From: Chitinophaga pinensis
GTDB taxonomy: Bacteria; Pseudomonadota; Gammaproteobacteria; Burkholderiales; Burkholderiaceae_C
Length of the DNA: 64,000 nucleotides
NCBI GenBank assembly: GCA_943326015.2
Contig: CALPRQ020000014.1
Coordinates: 1 to 64,000 of the forward strand
Direction: 5' to 3'
A model generated the notes under the pieces. It saw nothing but the letters and a program-made list of their open reading frames with translations, was not told the origin of the DNA and made no database searches. The position numbers and the translations under genes are program-made. Below are positions 49,044-60,227 of this stretch, one piece after another (position 1 is the first letter of the stretch; each line of letters starts with the position of its first letter).

Positions 49044-50729
49044 TCACATGCCGGCGTAGTTGGGACCGCCGCCGCCCTCGGGCGTGACCCAGACGATGTT
49101 CTGCGTCGGGTCCTTGATGTCGCAGGTCTTGCAGTGCACGCAGTTCTGCGCGTTGATCACCAGCTCATCCGATCCGTCCTTGTTCACGAACTCGTAGACA
49201 CCGGCCGGGCAGTAGCGGCTCTCGGGACCCGCGTACTTCGCCAGGTTGACCTTGACCGGCACGCTGGCGTCCTTCAGGGTCAGGTGCGCCGGCTGGTTTT
49301 CCTCGTGGTTGGCGTTGCTGATGAACACGCTGCTGAGGCGGTCGAAGGTCAGCTTGCCGTCGGGCTTGGCATAGTCGATCTTCGGACTCTCGGCCGCGGG
49401 CTTGAGGAAGGTATGGTCGGCTTCGCTGCGGTGCAGGCTCCAGGGCGGGCGCTTCATGCCGAGCTTGGGCAGCAGCCAGTGCTCGATGCCGGTCATCAGC
49501 GCGCCCATGGTGTTGCCCTTCTTGAACCAGGCCTTGAAGTTGCGCGACTGGTCGAGCTCGGCGTGCAGCCAGCTCTGCTCGAAGGCTTGCGGGTAGGCGA
49601 CGAGTTCGTCGCTCTGGCGCCCGGCCGTGACGGCTTCGAATGCGGCTTCGGCGCACAGCATGCCGCTCTTGATCGCGGCATGGCTGCCCTTGATGCGCGC
49701 GGCGTTCAGGTAGCCGGCGTCGCAGCCGACCAGCGCGCCGCCCGGGAACACCGTCTTGGGCAAGGAATGCAGGCCGCCGGCGGCGATGGCGCGCGCGCCG
49801 TAGCCGATGCGCTTGCCGCCTTCCAGGTGCGCGCGGATAGCAGGGTGGGTCTTCCAGCGCTGCATTTCCTCGAACGGGGACAGCCAGGGGTTCTGGTAAT
49901 CCAGGCCCACGACGAAGCCCAGCGTGACCTTGTTGCCTTCGAGGTGGTACAGGAAGCCGCCGCCGTAGGTCTGGCCGTCCAGCGGCCAGCCGGCGGTGTG
50001 CACCACCAGGCCGGGCTTGGCCTGGTCAGCGGGGATCTCCCACAGCTCCTTGATGCCGATGCCATAGGTCTGCGGGTCCTTGCCCTCGTCGAGCTTGAAC
50101 CTGGCGATCAGCTCCTTGCCCAGGTGGCCGCGCGCGCCTTCGGCGAACACGGTGTACTTGGCGTGCAGTTCCATGCCGATCTGGAAGGCATCGGTCGGCT
50201 CGCCGTCCTTGCCCAGGCCCTGATGGCCGGTGGCCACGCCCTTGACCGAACCGTCCTCGTGGTACAGCACTTCGGAGGCGGCAAAGCCCGGGAAGATCTC
50301 CACCCCCAGGCCTTCGGCCTGCTCGCCCAGCCACTTGGTCACGGCACCCAGGCTGATGACGTAGTTGCCGTGGTTGTGGAAGCAGTCAGGCACCAGCCAG
50401 TCGGGGGTCTTCTTGACGCCGCTCTCGGACAGGAACAGCACCTCGTCGCCGGTGACCGGTTGTTTCAGCGGGGCGCCCTGCGCCTGCCAGTCGGGCAGCA
50501 GCTCGGTGATCGCCCGCGGGTCCATCACGGCGCCCGACAGGATATGCGCGCCGGGCTCGGAGCCTTTTTCGAGCACGCAGACATTGACCTCGCTGCCCTT
50601 TTTGGCGGCGAGCTGCTTGAGGCGGATCGCGGCGGCCAGCCCCGCCGGGCCGGCACCCACGATCACCACATCGTATTCCATCGCCTCGCGCGGGCCAAAC
50701 TGCTCCAGCAGGGAAGTGGGGGTTTTCAT
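49044..50729 (-). CDS. Electron transfer flavoprotein-ubiquinone oxidoreductase
   Basis: A 561-residue membrane-associated flavoprotein. The FAD-binding VVIVGAGPAGLAAAIRL is near the N-terminus. The ubiquinone/FAD domain includes GALVGCDAGYLNAARIKGSHAAIKSGMLCAE. The C-terminal 4Fe-4S domain has Cys in SRYCPAGVYEF and NCVHCKTCDIKDP. It passes electrons from ETF, reduced by acyl-CoA dehydrogenases, to the quinone pool. ATG 50729 with GAGGA upstream is preferred to the longer frame. etfAB are not in the window. Confidence 0.97.
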   Translation of the reverse strand: MKTPTSLLEQFGPREAMEYDVVIVGAGPAGLAAAIRLKQLAAKKGSEVNVCVLEKGSEPGAHILSGAVMDPRAITELLPDWQAQGAPLKQPVTGDEVLFLSESGVKKTPDWLVPDCFHNHGNYVISLGAVTKWLGEQAEGLGVEIFPGFAASEVLYHEDGSVKGVATGHQGLGKDGEPTDAFQIGMELHAKYTVFAEGARGHLGKELIARFKLDEGKDPQTYGIGIKELWEIPADQAKPGLVVHTAGWPLDGQTYGGGFLYHLEGNKVTLGFVVGLDYQNPWLSPFEEMQRWKTHPAIRAHLEGGKRIGYGARAIAAGGLHSLPKTVFPGGALVGCDAGYLNAARIKGSHAAIKSGMLCAEAAFEAVTAGRQSDELVAYPQAFEQSWLHAELDQSRNFKAWFKKGNTMGALMTGIEHWLLPKLGMKRPPWSLHRSEADHTFLKPAAESPKIDYAKPDGKLTFDRLSSVFISNANHEENQPAHLTLKDASVPVKVNLAKYAGPESRYCPAGVYEFVNKDGSDELVINAQNCVHCKTCDIKDPTQNIVWVTPEGGGGPNYAGM

Positions 50730-50824
50730 CAGGACATCCTCTGATTGTTGGAAATTTTTCCCCAATTATCCGGCAAGGCAGGACCCTGGCGTGAGCCACC
50801 CGGAAAGACGACCGCAGGGCCTGG

Positions 50825-51529
50825 TCAGTCTGCCAGACCCAGCACGGCACAGACCGCATGCAGATCGGCTACATCCAGGTGCGGACGCTGCGGCTCATGG
50901 ACCCAATCCTGCCGCTCGCGGTTGACCCAGACCGCCTGCATGCCGGCGTCGAGCGCGCCCAGCACATCGAGCAAGGCGTCATCGCCGATGTGCAGCACCT
51001 CGTGCTGTGCCACGCCGGCGGTTTCGGCGGCGAGCCTGAAGATGCGTGGATCGGGCTTGGCGACACCGGCCTCGCGCGCGCTGACCTGGGCCTTGAAATG
51101 CGCGCCCAGACCGACCCGGTGCAGGTCGGCATTGCCATTGGAGAGCGAGACCAGCGGGTAGCGCGCGGCCAGGCGTTCCAGCGCTGGCAGGGCGTCGGCG
51201 TAGAACTCGACGCGCTGGCGCTCGGCAAGGAAAAGCTCGAAGGCCGGCTCGGCCAGCAGCGGGTCGTCGCCGGCGCGCCGCAGCGCCAGCGCGATCATCT
51301 CGCGCCGCAGGTGGCTCAAGTCATGAGCCAAGGCGGCATGCTCGCGATTGACCTCGGCACGCAGCGCGCGCCGGTATTCGGCATCGCGCCATTGCGCAGC
51401 GGTGGCGGGCACCTCGGCATCGAACCAGGACTGCAGCCGCGCCTCGGCGCGCTCCAGAGTGGGCGCGATCGGCCAAAGCGTGTCGTCCAGATCCAGCGTG
51501 ATAGCTCTTATTTGTACAGGGGTCAACAT
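50825..51529 (-). CDS. HAD-superfamily hydrolase (phosphatase-like)
   Basis: A 234-residue protein with all four HAD motifs: nucleophile loop ITLDLDDTLWPI, motif II SLSNGN, the motif III lysine in AGVAKPDPRIF, and motif IV HIGDDALLDVLGALDAG. The helical cap between motifs I and II is of the C1 type, as in phosphoglycolate/pyrimidine-nucleotide phosphatase relatives. It should hydrolyse a small phosphate ester; the substrate is unknown. ATG 51529 is preferred because an upstream ATG (51550) would overlap the divergent hemH start. Confidence 0.9.
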   Translation of the reverse strand: MLTPVQIRAITLDLDDTLWPIAPTLERAEARLQSWFDAEVPATAAQWRDAEYRRALRAEVNREHAALAHDLSHLRREMIALALRRAGDDPLLAEPAFELFLAERQRVEFYADALPALERLAARYPLVSLSNGNADLHRVGLGAHFKAQVSAREAGVAKPDPRIFRLAAETAGVAQHEVLHIGDDALLDVLGALDAGMQAVWVNRERQDWVHEPQRPHLDVADLHAVCAVLGLAD

Positions 51530-51548
51530 GGCTGGGCGAGAATAACGC

Positions 51549-52640
51549 ATGTCTTTCCGCAAAGAACCCTCCTACACCCATGGTCAGCCGGCCAAGACGG
51601 GTATTCTGCTGTGCAACCTCGGCACGCCCGAGGCGCCGACCGCACCCGCACTGCGCCGCTACCTGGCCGAATTCCTCGGTGACGCGCGCGTGGTCGAGAT
51701 CCCGCGGCCGATCTGGTGGCTGATCCTGCACGGCATCATCCTGCGCGTGCGGCCGAAGAAGTCGGCGGCGAAATATGCCAGCATCTGGACGCCCGAGGGT
51801 TCGCCGCTGAAGGCCTGGACCGAGAAGCAGGCCAGGCTGCTGCTCGGCCAGCTGGGCGAGCGCGGCCACCGGGTCGAGGTGCGCTATGCGATGCGCTACG
51901 GCCAGCCCTCGGTCGCGGCCCAGCTCGATGCGATGAAGGCGGAAGGCTGCACCCGGGTGCTGATCGTGCCGGCCTACCCGCAATACAGCGGCAGCACGAC
52001 GGCCAGCGTGTTCGATGCGGTCTACGGCTGGGCATCCAAGGTACGGCTGATCCCCGAGCTGCGCTTCATCAACCGCTATCACGACCAGGCCGGCTACATC
52101 GAGGCGCTGAAATCCAGGGTGCAGCAGCACTGGCTGGCGCATGGTCGGCCCGACAAGCTGCTGATGAGCTTCCACGGCGTGCCGCAGCGCACGCTGGAAC
52201 TGGGCGACCCCTACCACTGCGAGTGTCACAAGACCGGCCGCCTGCTGGCTGAGGCCCTCGGCCTGAGCAAGGACGAGTATGTCGTGACCTTCCAGTCGCG
52301 CTTTGGCAAGGCCAAGTGGCTCGAGCCCTACACCGAGCCCACGCTCAAGGCGCTGGCCGGCAACGGGACGAAGCGCGTCGACGTGATCTGCCCCGGCTTC
52401 ACCAGCGACTGCCTGGAAACGCTGGAGGAGATCGCGCAGGAGGCGCGCGAGGCCTTCCTGCATGCCGGTGGCCAGGCGTTCCACTACATCCCCTGCCTCA
52501 ACGACAGCGCCTCCTGGATCCGCGGGCTGGCCGATCTGTGCGAACAGCATCTGGCGGGCTGGCCGACCCGGGAGCCGCAGGATGCGACAGCGGCCGAGGC
52601 CACGCGCCGGCGTGCGATCGAGCTGGGCGCAAAGGTCTGA
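51549..52640 (+). CDS. hemH: Ferrochelatase
   Basis: A 363-residue ferrochelatase that inserts Fe2+ into protoporphyrin IX, the last step of haem synthesis. Signatures: GILLCNLGTPEAPT at the N-terminus, VLIVPAYPQYSGSTTASVFD, the active-site LLMSFHGVPQRT (His209), and the C-terminal VDVICPGFTSDCLETLEEI with its conserved acids. It diverges from the HAD gene with a ~20 bp gap, so the promoters overlap the coding ends. hslR follows three bases after the stop, indicating co-transcription. Confidence 0.98.
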   Translation: MSFRKEPSYTHGQPAKTGILLCNLGTPEAPTAPALRRYLAEFLGDARVVEIPRPIWWLILHGIILRVRPKKSAAKYASIWTPEGSPLKAWTEKQARLLLGQLGERGHRVEVRYAMRYGQPSVAAQLDAMKAEGCTRVLIVPAYPQYSGSTTASVFDAVYGWASKVRLIPELRFINRYHDQAGYIEALKSRVQQHWLAHGRPDKLLMSFHGVPQRTLELGDPYHCECHKTGRLLAEALGLSKDEYVVTFQSRFGKAKWLEPYTEPTLKALAGNGTKRVDVICPGFTSDCLETLEEIAQEAREAFLHAGGQAFHYIPCLNDSASWIRGLADLCEQHLAGWPTREPQDATAAEATRRRAIELGAKV

Positions 52641-52643
52641 AGC

Positions 52644-53090
52644 ATGACGAACCAGGACAAGACAGCCAGCGACAAGGTCCGGCTCGACAAATGGCTCTGG
52701 GCAGCGCGCTTCTACAAGACCCGCAGCCTGGCGGCCGACGAGATCGACAAGGGCCGGGTCAAGGTCAACGGCCAGGTGGCCAAGGCCTCGCGCGAGCCCC
52801 GCATCGGCGACGAGATCGAGCTGCGCGCCGGCTTCGACCACCGGACGGTGTGCGTCAAGGGCTTGAGCGCGGTGCGCGGCCCGGCGCCGCAGGCCGCCCT
52901 GCTCTACGAGGAGACCGCCGCCTCGCTGCTGGCGCGCAGCCACGCTGCCGAGCAGCGCCGCATCGCGCCCGAACCGTCGCAGAGCCTGACCCAGGGTCGC
53001 CCGACCAAGCGCGACCGGCGCCAGCTGCAGGACCTGCGCGGTGCACCGCCGGACTGGAACGAGCGCTGGAGCGCGTCAATCGACGAGTGA
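52644..53090 (+). CDS. hslR: S4-domain RNA-binding heat-shock protein Hsp15
   Basis: A 148-residue protein whose first ~70 residues form an S4 RNA-binding fold (VRLDKWLWAARFYKTRSLAADEIDKGRVKVNGQ), as in Hsp15, which recovers stalled 50S subunits carrying nascent chains. The C-terminal tail is basic (GRPTKRDRRQLQDL) and fits the Hsp15 pattern. It is coupled to hemH (3 bp gap) and its last 15 bases overlap guaD tail-to-tail. Confidence 0.93.
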   Translation: MTNQDKTASDKVRLDKWLWAARFYKTRSLAADEIDKGRVKVNGQVAKASREPRIGDEIELRAGFDHRTVCVKGLSAVRGPAPQAALLYEETAASLLARSHAAEQRRIAPEPSQSLTQGRPTKRDRRQLQDLRGAPPDWNERWSASIDE

Positions 53091-54392
53091 GCCGGCCCTG
53101 ACGGTGCGCGCGATGGCCCGCTCGTCGCCCAGCACGATCAGCGCGAACAACAGCTGCTCCAGATCGCACGCCTGCGCCGTGCGACGCGCCAGCAGCGGCG
53201 TGGCGCGGGGATCGATCACGACAAAGTCGGCCTCGCAGCCCGGTGCCAGGTTGCCGACCACGCCGTCGAGCCCGAGCGCGCGCGCGGCACCCGCCGTGTG
53301 CAGCCACCAGAGCCGGCTTGGCGCCAGGCTCACGCCCGTCTTGGCCGGACCGCCGCCCGTGAACGATGCACGAGCCGCCTCGTAGGCCGCCAGCATGGTG
53401 TGAAAAGGGGAAAAGCTGGTGCCGCCCCCGACATCGCTGGCCAGCCCGTAGCGCAGCTCCGCCCGGTCGGCGCGCTCGAAGTCGAAGCAGCCGCTCCCCA
53501 GGAAGAAATTGCTGGTCGGACAGACCGCCGCCGCGCTGCCACTCTCGCGCAGCAGCACCCGGTCGGCCTGATCGAAATGCAGGCAATGCGCGTAGACCGC
53601 GCGCTCGCGCAGCAGGCCGAAACGCGCATAGACCGACAGGTAGCTGCGGTCAGCGGGATAGAGCTCGCGCACCCAGGCCAGCTCGTCGAGGTTCTCGGCC
53701 ACATGCGACTGGACCCAGACCGAGGGATGGCGCGCGGCCAGCTCGCCCGCGCCGCGCAGCTGCGCATCCGAGCAGCTCGGCGCAAAGCGCGGCGTGATCG
53801 CGTAGCCGAGCCGCCCGACGCCATGCCAGCGCCCGATCAGCGCCTCGGTGTCGAGCAGGCTCTGCTCGGTGGCGTCGCGCACGCCAGCGGGACAATGCCG
53901 GTCCTGCAGGCATTTGCCCGCGATCAGCCGCAGGCCGCGCGGCTGCGCAGCACCCATCAGCGCATCGACCGATTGCGCATGCGAAGTGCAGAAGGTCAGC
54001 GCGGTCGTCACGCCATGGCGATCGAGCTCGTCGAGGAAGAAACCGGCCACCTCGGCGGCGTGGACCGGGTCGGCAAAGCGCGCCTCTTGCGGGAAGGTGT
54101 GGCGTTCCAGCCAGGGCAGCAGCCCCTCGGCCGGCGCACCGATCACATCGACCTGCGGGTAGTGCAGATGCAGGTCGATGAAACCGGGCGCGATCAGATG
54201 GTCCGGCAGCGACTCGACGCTCAGACCGGGATAGCGGCGGATCAGTTCGTGAAAGGACCCGAGCGCCAGCACGATGCGTGGCGAACCAGAACCGCCCTCA
54301 CCCGGCCCGGTAACCAGCAGGCCGTCGGACTCGTAGCGCGGCAAGCCGGTGTCGGGGTCGAAGGACAGGATGGCAGCGCGGTAGGCTTTCAT
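53076..54392 (-). CDS. guaD: Guanine deaminase
   Basis: A 438-residue amidohydrolase. The metal-binding HxH is in GFIDLHLHYPQVDVIG, a signature of guanine deaminase, with further ligands in VQSHVAENLDEL, AHCLHFDQAD and the catalytic Asp in GLASDVGGGTSFS. It converts guanine to xanthine for purine salvage or catabolism. ATG 54392 gives the usual N-terminus. Its 3' end overlaps hslR. The deaminase at 63270 is a second purine-salvage enzyme in the window. Confidence 0.96.
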   Translation of the reverse strand: MKAYRAAILSFDPDTGLPRYESDGLLVTGPGEGGSGSPRIVLALGSFHELIRRYPGLSVESLPDHLIAPGFIDLHLHYPQVDVIGAPAEGLLPWLERHTFPQEARFADPVHAAEVAGFFLDELDRHGVTTALTFCTSHAQSVDALMGAAQPRGLRLIAGKCLQDRHCPAGVRDATEQSLLDTEALIGRWHGVGRLGYAITPRFAPSCSDAQLRGAGELAARHPSVWVQSHVAENLDELAWVRELYPADRSYLSVYARFGLLRERAVYAHCLHFDQADRVLLRESGSAAAVCPTSNFFLGSGCFDFERADRAELRYGLASDVGGGTSFSPFHTMLAAYEAARASFTGGGPAKTGVSLAPSRLWWLHTAGAARALGLDGVVGNLAPGCEADFVVIDPRATPLLARRTAQACDLEQLLFALIVLGDERAIARTVRAGSLVD

Positions 54393-54421
54393 GCCTGCCA
54401 GCATAGCGCTACGGAAAAGAT

Positions 54422-56255
<1,834 letters not shown>

Positions 56256-56259
<4 letters not shown>

Positions 56260-57020
56260 CGGGGGGAATCTCCAGCGGGCTCGTCAGCCCGGCAGACCGG
56301 CGCCTGCTCGTCGAAGGCCTCGTGCATGGCCTGCGCGCGCTGCCAGTTGCTATCGGTCAGCACCTCGGCGGTCGGACCCCAGGCCACCAGTTCGCGCGCG
56401 ATCATCATGGTCAGCGGGAAATGCTCGCGCACCTGCGGCAGGTCGTGCAGCACCGCGATCACGGTCTTGCCGGCGGCATGCCAGCGGTGCAGCAGCGCGA
56501 CTAGGTCGGCCGTGGTGCGCGCGTCGACCGCCGAGAAAGGCTCGTCGAGCAGCACGACGGGGGCATCCTGCAGCATCAGGCGCGCGAACAGCGCGCGCTG
56601 GAACTGACCGCCCGAGAGCGTGTCGAGCGCGCGCTTCTCGAAGCCGGCCAGGCCGACCTGAGCCAGTGCCTCGCGGCAGCGCTGCACCTGGGCCGCGCTG
56701 AAGCGCCCGAGTGCGCCGACCTCGTGCCAGAGACCCATCGCGACCATGTCCTGCACGCTGACCGGGAAGCTGCGGTCCATGCCGGCCTGCTGCGGCAGGT
56801 AGGCGATGCGCTGGCCGCGCAGGCCATCGAGCGCGCCCTGCAGCGGACGCAGCTGGCCGGCCAGCGCCTTGATCAGCGTCGACTTGCCGGCACCGTTGGG
56901 GCCGACGATCGCGACCAGCGCACCCGGCTTGATCGTGAGCGAAACATGGTGCACCGCCGGGTGCTTGTCGTAGCCCACGGTCAGGTTGCGCAGCGTGATC
57001 GCGGCCGGACGGGAGTTCAT
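56256..57020 (-). CDS. znuC: Zinc/manganese ABC transporter ATP-binding protein
   Basis: A 254-residue ATPase with Walker A GPNGAGKST, Q-loop AYLPQQAGMDRSFP, signature LSGGQFQRALFARLM, Walker B VVLLDEPFSAVD and switch His in VLHDLPQV. The AGMDRSFPVSVQDMVAMG segment is typical of zinc/manganese transporters. I chose ATG 57020, one base after the stop of the small His-rich gene; the much longer frame upstream is spurious. Powers uptake through ZnuB. Confidence 0.95.
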
Positions 57021-57021
57021 G

Positions 57022-57279
57022 TCAGCCTTGTGCGGAAGTGGCCCACAGCATGGCCGCGACCAGCACGGCGCAGACCAGCGCGGCGCCCAGCAGGCGCTGC
57101 GCGACCGAGTGCAGCAGCCAGGACGGCCGCGGCTCGATGACGACACTGGCAGACTTGGCGCTGCCGACATGGACATGGAGCTGCCCGTGAGCCGCCCCAT
57201 CAGCAGGCGCATGGGCATGGGCATGGGCATGGCCGTGAGCTGGCGAATCGGAATGGGCGTGCGAGTGTGGTTCAGCCAT
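57022..57279 (-). CDS. Small His-rich membrane protein in the znu operon
   Basis: An 85-residue ORF whose stop precedes the znuC ATG by one base. Residues ~5-38 hold about thirteen histidines, mostly alternating (HSHAHSD, HGHAHAHAHA, LHVHV), a plausible zinc-binding arm. Residues ~59-80 are one hydrophobic helix (LLGAALVCAVLVAAMLWA). It looks like a membrane-tethered metal buffer or sensor. It is not a recognised ZnuABC component. It begins 50 bp after the queD stop. Conservation would decide whether it is real; the coupling to znuC and the coherent composition argue that it is. Confidence 0.7.
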   Translation of the reverse strand: MAEPHSHAHSDSPAHGHAHAHAHAPADGAAHGQLHVHVGSAKSASVVIEPRPSWLLHSVAQRLLGAALVCAVLVAAMLWATSAQG

Positions 57280-57329
57280 GGTCAATCGGTCATCATACCC
57301 CGCAGCCCCAACGACCTGGAAGGGCTGAC

Positions 57330-57719
57330 TCACCAGCTCAAGGTACAGCGGTCGCCGCTGGCCTGGCGCTCGACGCTGACCGCGCACAGCTGCGGAAAAG
57401 CCGGCTCGAGATCGGCGCGGATGAAGGCGCACAGGTTTTCCAGCGTCGCCGGACCCAGGCCCGCGACCTCGTCGAGAAAGCGGTGGTCGAGCCGGTCGCG
57501 CAGCCGATCGATCTCGCGCCGCAGATAGGCCAGATCGACCAGCATGCCGCTGACCGGGTCGGGGTTGCCCAGCAGCGTGACCTCGGCATGGTAGGTGTGG
57601 CCGTGGATGCGGCGGCTGCCCTCGGCGTCGATGCTGCGCTCCAGGGTATGGGCGGCCTCGAAATAGAAGCGCTGCGACAGCTCGCAGCGCGCCGGGCGCG
57701 GGGTATGGATGTCGCTCAT
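57330..57719 (-). CDS. queD: 6-carboxy-tetrahydropterin synthase
   Basis: A 129-residue member of the PTPS/QueD family. Zinc ligands are His in FEAAHTL and the HGH of RIHGHTYHAEV. The catalytic Cys expected near CELSQRF and the conserved Glu in ATLENLCAF are present. It makes 6-carboxytetrahydropterin from dihydroneopterin triphosphate in queuosine synthesis. Its ATG overlaps the queE stop (TGATG). This gene is hidden inside a larger spurious ORF. Confidence 0.93.
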   Translation of the reverse strand: MSDIHTPRPARCELSQRFYFEAAHTLERSIDAEGSRRIHGHTYHAEVTLLGNPDPVSGMLVDLAYLRREIDRLRDRLDHRFLDEVAGLGPATLENLCAFIRADLEPAFPQLCAVSVERQASGDRCTLSW

Positions 57720-58351
57720 CAGCGTATCTCCAGGATCTTGTGGGTCTGTAGCGACAGCCGCCATTGCGGGTGCGCCTGGCAGTAGGCGATGCAGGCCTGG
57801 GTGTTGGCCGCCTGCGCCGGGTTGTCCATCGGCTGCAGCAGGAAATGCTCGAAGTCGAGCCGGCCCAGCTGATCCGGGTCGAGCCCGGGCTGGGGCCAGA
57901 CCAGCTTGAGTTCCTGGCCCGAGGTCTGCAGCAGCGGCGCACCGGCCTTGGGGCTGACGCAGATCCAGTCGATGCCGGCCGGCACGGCAATCGAGCCATT
58001 GGTCTCGACCGCGACCTCGAAGCCCTGCGCGTGCAGCGCGTCGATCAGCGCGACATCGACCTGCAGCAGCGGCTCGCCGCCGGTCAGCACGACGTAGCGG
58101 TGTCCACGGCCTTCGGGCCAGAGCGCGGCGATGCGCGCGGCGAGCTCGGCCGCATCGGCGAACTTGCCGCCCAGCGTGCCATCGGTGCCGACGAAGTCGG
58201 TGTCGCAGAAGCGGCAGATGGCGCTGGCGCGGTCCTGCTCGCGCCCGCTCCAGAGGTTGCAACCGGCGAAGCGGCAGAACACCGCGGGACGGCCAGCGCG
58301 CAGGCCTTCCCCCTGCAGGGTGTAGAAGATTTCCTTGACCGAATAAGTCAT
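57719..58351 (-). CDS. queE: 7-carboxy-7-deazaguanine synthase (radical SAM)
   Basis: A 210-residue radical SAM enzyme. EIFYTLQGEG opens the chain; the cluster cysteines lie in CRFAGCNLWSG...CRFCDTDF, with the expanded CX14CX2C spacing typical of QueE. YVVLTGGEPLLQ is the SAM-binding GGE motif, followed by VETNGS. It rearranges the QueD product to carboxydeazaguanine for queuosine/7-deazaguanine synthesis. Its ATG overlaps the stop of the 42-codon ORF upstream, and queD follows with a one-base overlap. Confidence 0.95.
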   Translation of the reverse strand: MTYSVKEIFYTLQGEGLRAGRPAVFCRFAGCNLWSGREQDRASAICRFCDTDFVGTDGTLGGKFADAAELAARIAALWPEGRGHRYVVLTGGEPLLQVDVALIDALHAQGFEVAVETNGSIAVPAGIDWICVSPKAGAPLLQTSGQELKLVWPQPGLDPDQLGRLDFEHFLLQPMDNPAQAANTQACIAYCQAHPQWRLSLQTHKILEIR

Positions 58352-58476
58352 GCCCGCCCCTCTGCCGGCACATAGGCGTGACGGCGCGATCCGGCAGCCA
58401 CGGGATGCCGGAACAAGGAGTCGGACCGGAGGGCAAGGACAGGCGGCCGCGAACGCGGCAGCGAGGTTTTGAACAT
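58348..58476 (-). CDS. Possible 42-residue small protein coupled to queE
   Basis: An ORF of 42 codons beginning MFKTSLPRSRPPVLAL, with a strong GAGGA site five bases before its ATG and its TGA overlapping the queE ATG (ATGA). The product is basic and Arg/Pro/Ser-rich, with no membrane segment or known motif. It may be a real small protein or a leader whose translation couples to queE. Evidence is architectural only. Confidence 0.45.
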   Translation of the reverse strand: MFKTSLPRSRPPVLALRSDSLFRHPVAAGSRRHAYVPAEGRA

Positions 58477-58511
58477 GGTGTTCCTCGACATGGCCCCGGC
58501 TTGAAAACGGA

Positions 58512-58536
58512 CAAGCCCGCCGGGGCAGCGGGCTTG
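58512..58536 (-). terminator. Hairpin between livF and queE operon (weak terminator or attenuator)
   Basis: A 9 bp stem (CAAGCCCGC/GCGGGCTTG, 7-base loop) lies ~73 bp after the livF stop and 36 bp before the small ORF. Only a short interrupted T-run (GTTTTC) follows on the minus strand, so termination may be partial. Confidence 0.6.
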
Positions 58537-58608
58537 AGGGCGACATTTTAGCGCACCGAGGCGCCGGGTGCAGCCCGGCGAACCCGGACTCGTCACCCTC
58601 GGCAGCTG

Positions 58609-59423
<815 letters not shown>

Positions 59424-59427
<4 letters not shown>

Positions 59428-60227
59428 GCGCGCTCTCCTTGGCCGACGGCGGCGCCGGCTTCATCGTCATCGCGGCCCAGGTAGGCCTCGATCACCTGCG
59501 GGTTGGTGCGGATCTCGTCGGGCTGGCCGAGCGCGATGATCTGGCCGAAGTTCAGCACCGCGATCTGCTCGCACAGGCCCATGACGAACTTCATGTCGTG
59601 CTCGATCATGAACACGGTGAAGCCGCGCGCCGCGATGGCACGGATCACCGCCATGATCTCGACCTTCTCGGCGCTGTTCATGCCGGCCACCGGCTCGTCG
59701 AGCAGCAGCAGGCGCGGCTCGGTCGCCAGCGCGCGCGCCAGTTCGAGCTTGCGCTGCTCGCCATAGGACAGCTTGTCGGCCACCTCGTCGGCCTGCGACT
59801 CCAGACCGACCCAGGACAGCAGCTCGCGCGCCCGTTCGCGCGCCCGCTGCTCCTGGGCCCGGAAGCCCGCGCTGGCCAGCAGCAGGCCCAGGGCGCCGTA
59901 GCGCAGATGGGAGTGCTGGCCGACCATCACGTTCTCCAGCAAGGACATGCCCTTGAAGATCCGGATGTTCTGGAAGGTGCGCGCCAGGCCGAGCCTGGTG
60001 ATCTGGTGCGGCTTGAGGCCGGACAGATCGCGGCCGTCGAAGCGGATCGCGCCGCCATCGGGCTGCTGCAGGCCGGTGATCAGGTTGAACACCGTGGTCT
60101 TGCCAGCGCCGTTGGGGCCGATCAGGCCGAACACGCCGCCCTGCGGGATCGCGAGGTTGACGCCCTGCAGCACCTTGAGGCCGCCGAAATGGCGCTCCAC
60201 GCCGCTGAGTTCGAGCAAGGTACTCAT
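59424..60227 (-). CDS. livG: Branched-chain amino acid ABC transporter ATP-binding protein LivG
   Basis: A 267-residue ATPase with LLELSGVERHFGGLKVLQGVN, Walker A GPNGAGKTT, the LivG-type LARTFQNIRIFKGMSLLENVMVG, signature LSYGEQRKLELARALA and Walker B LLLLDEPVAGMN. ATG 60227 overlaps the livM stop; a longer frame upstream is an artefact. Partner of LivF. Confidence 0.95.

Noticed and set aside
48879-50744. 621-codon plus-strand ORF opposite ETF-QO
   Set aside because: Shadow of a clearly conserved minus-strand flavoprotein; composition is repetitive and no domain is recognisable.
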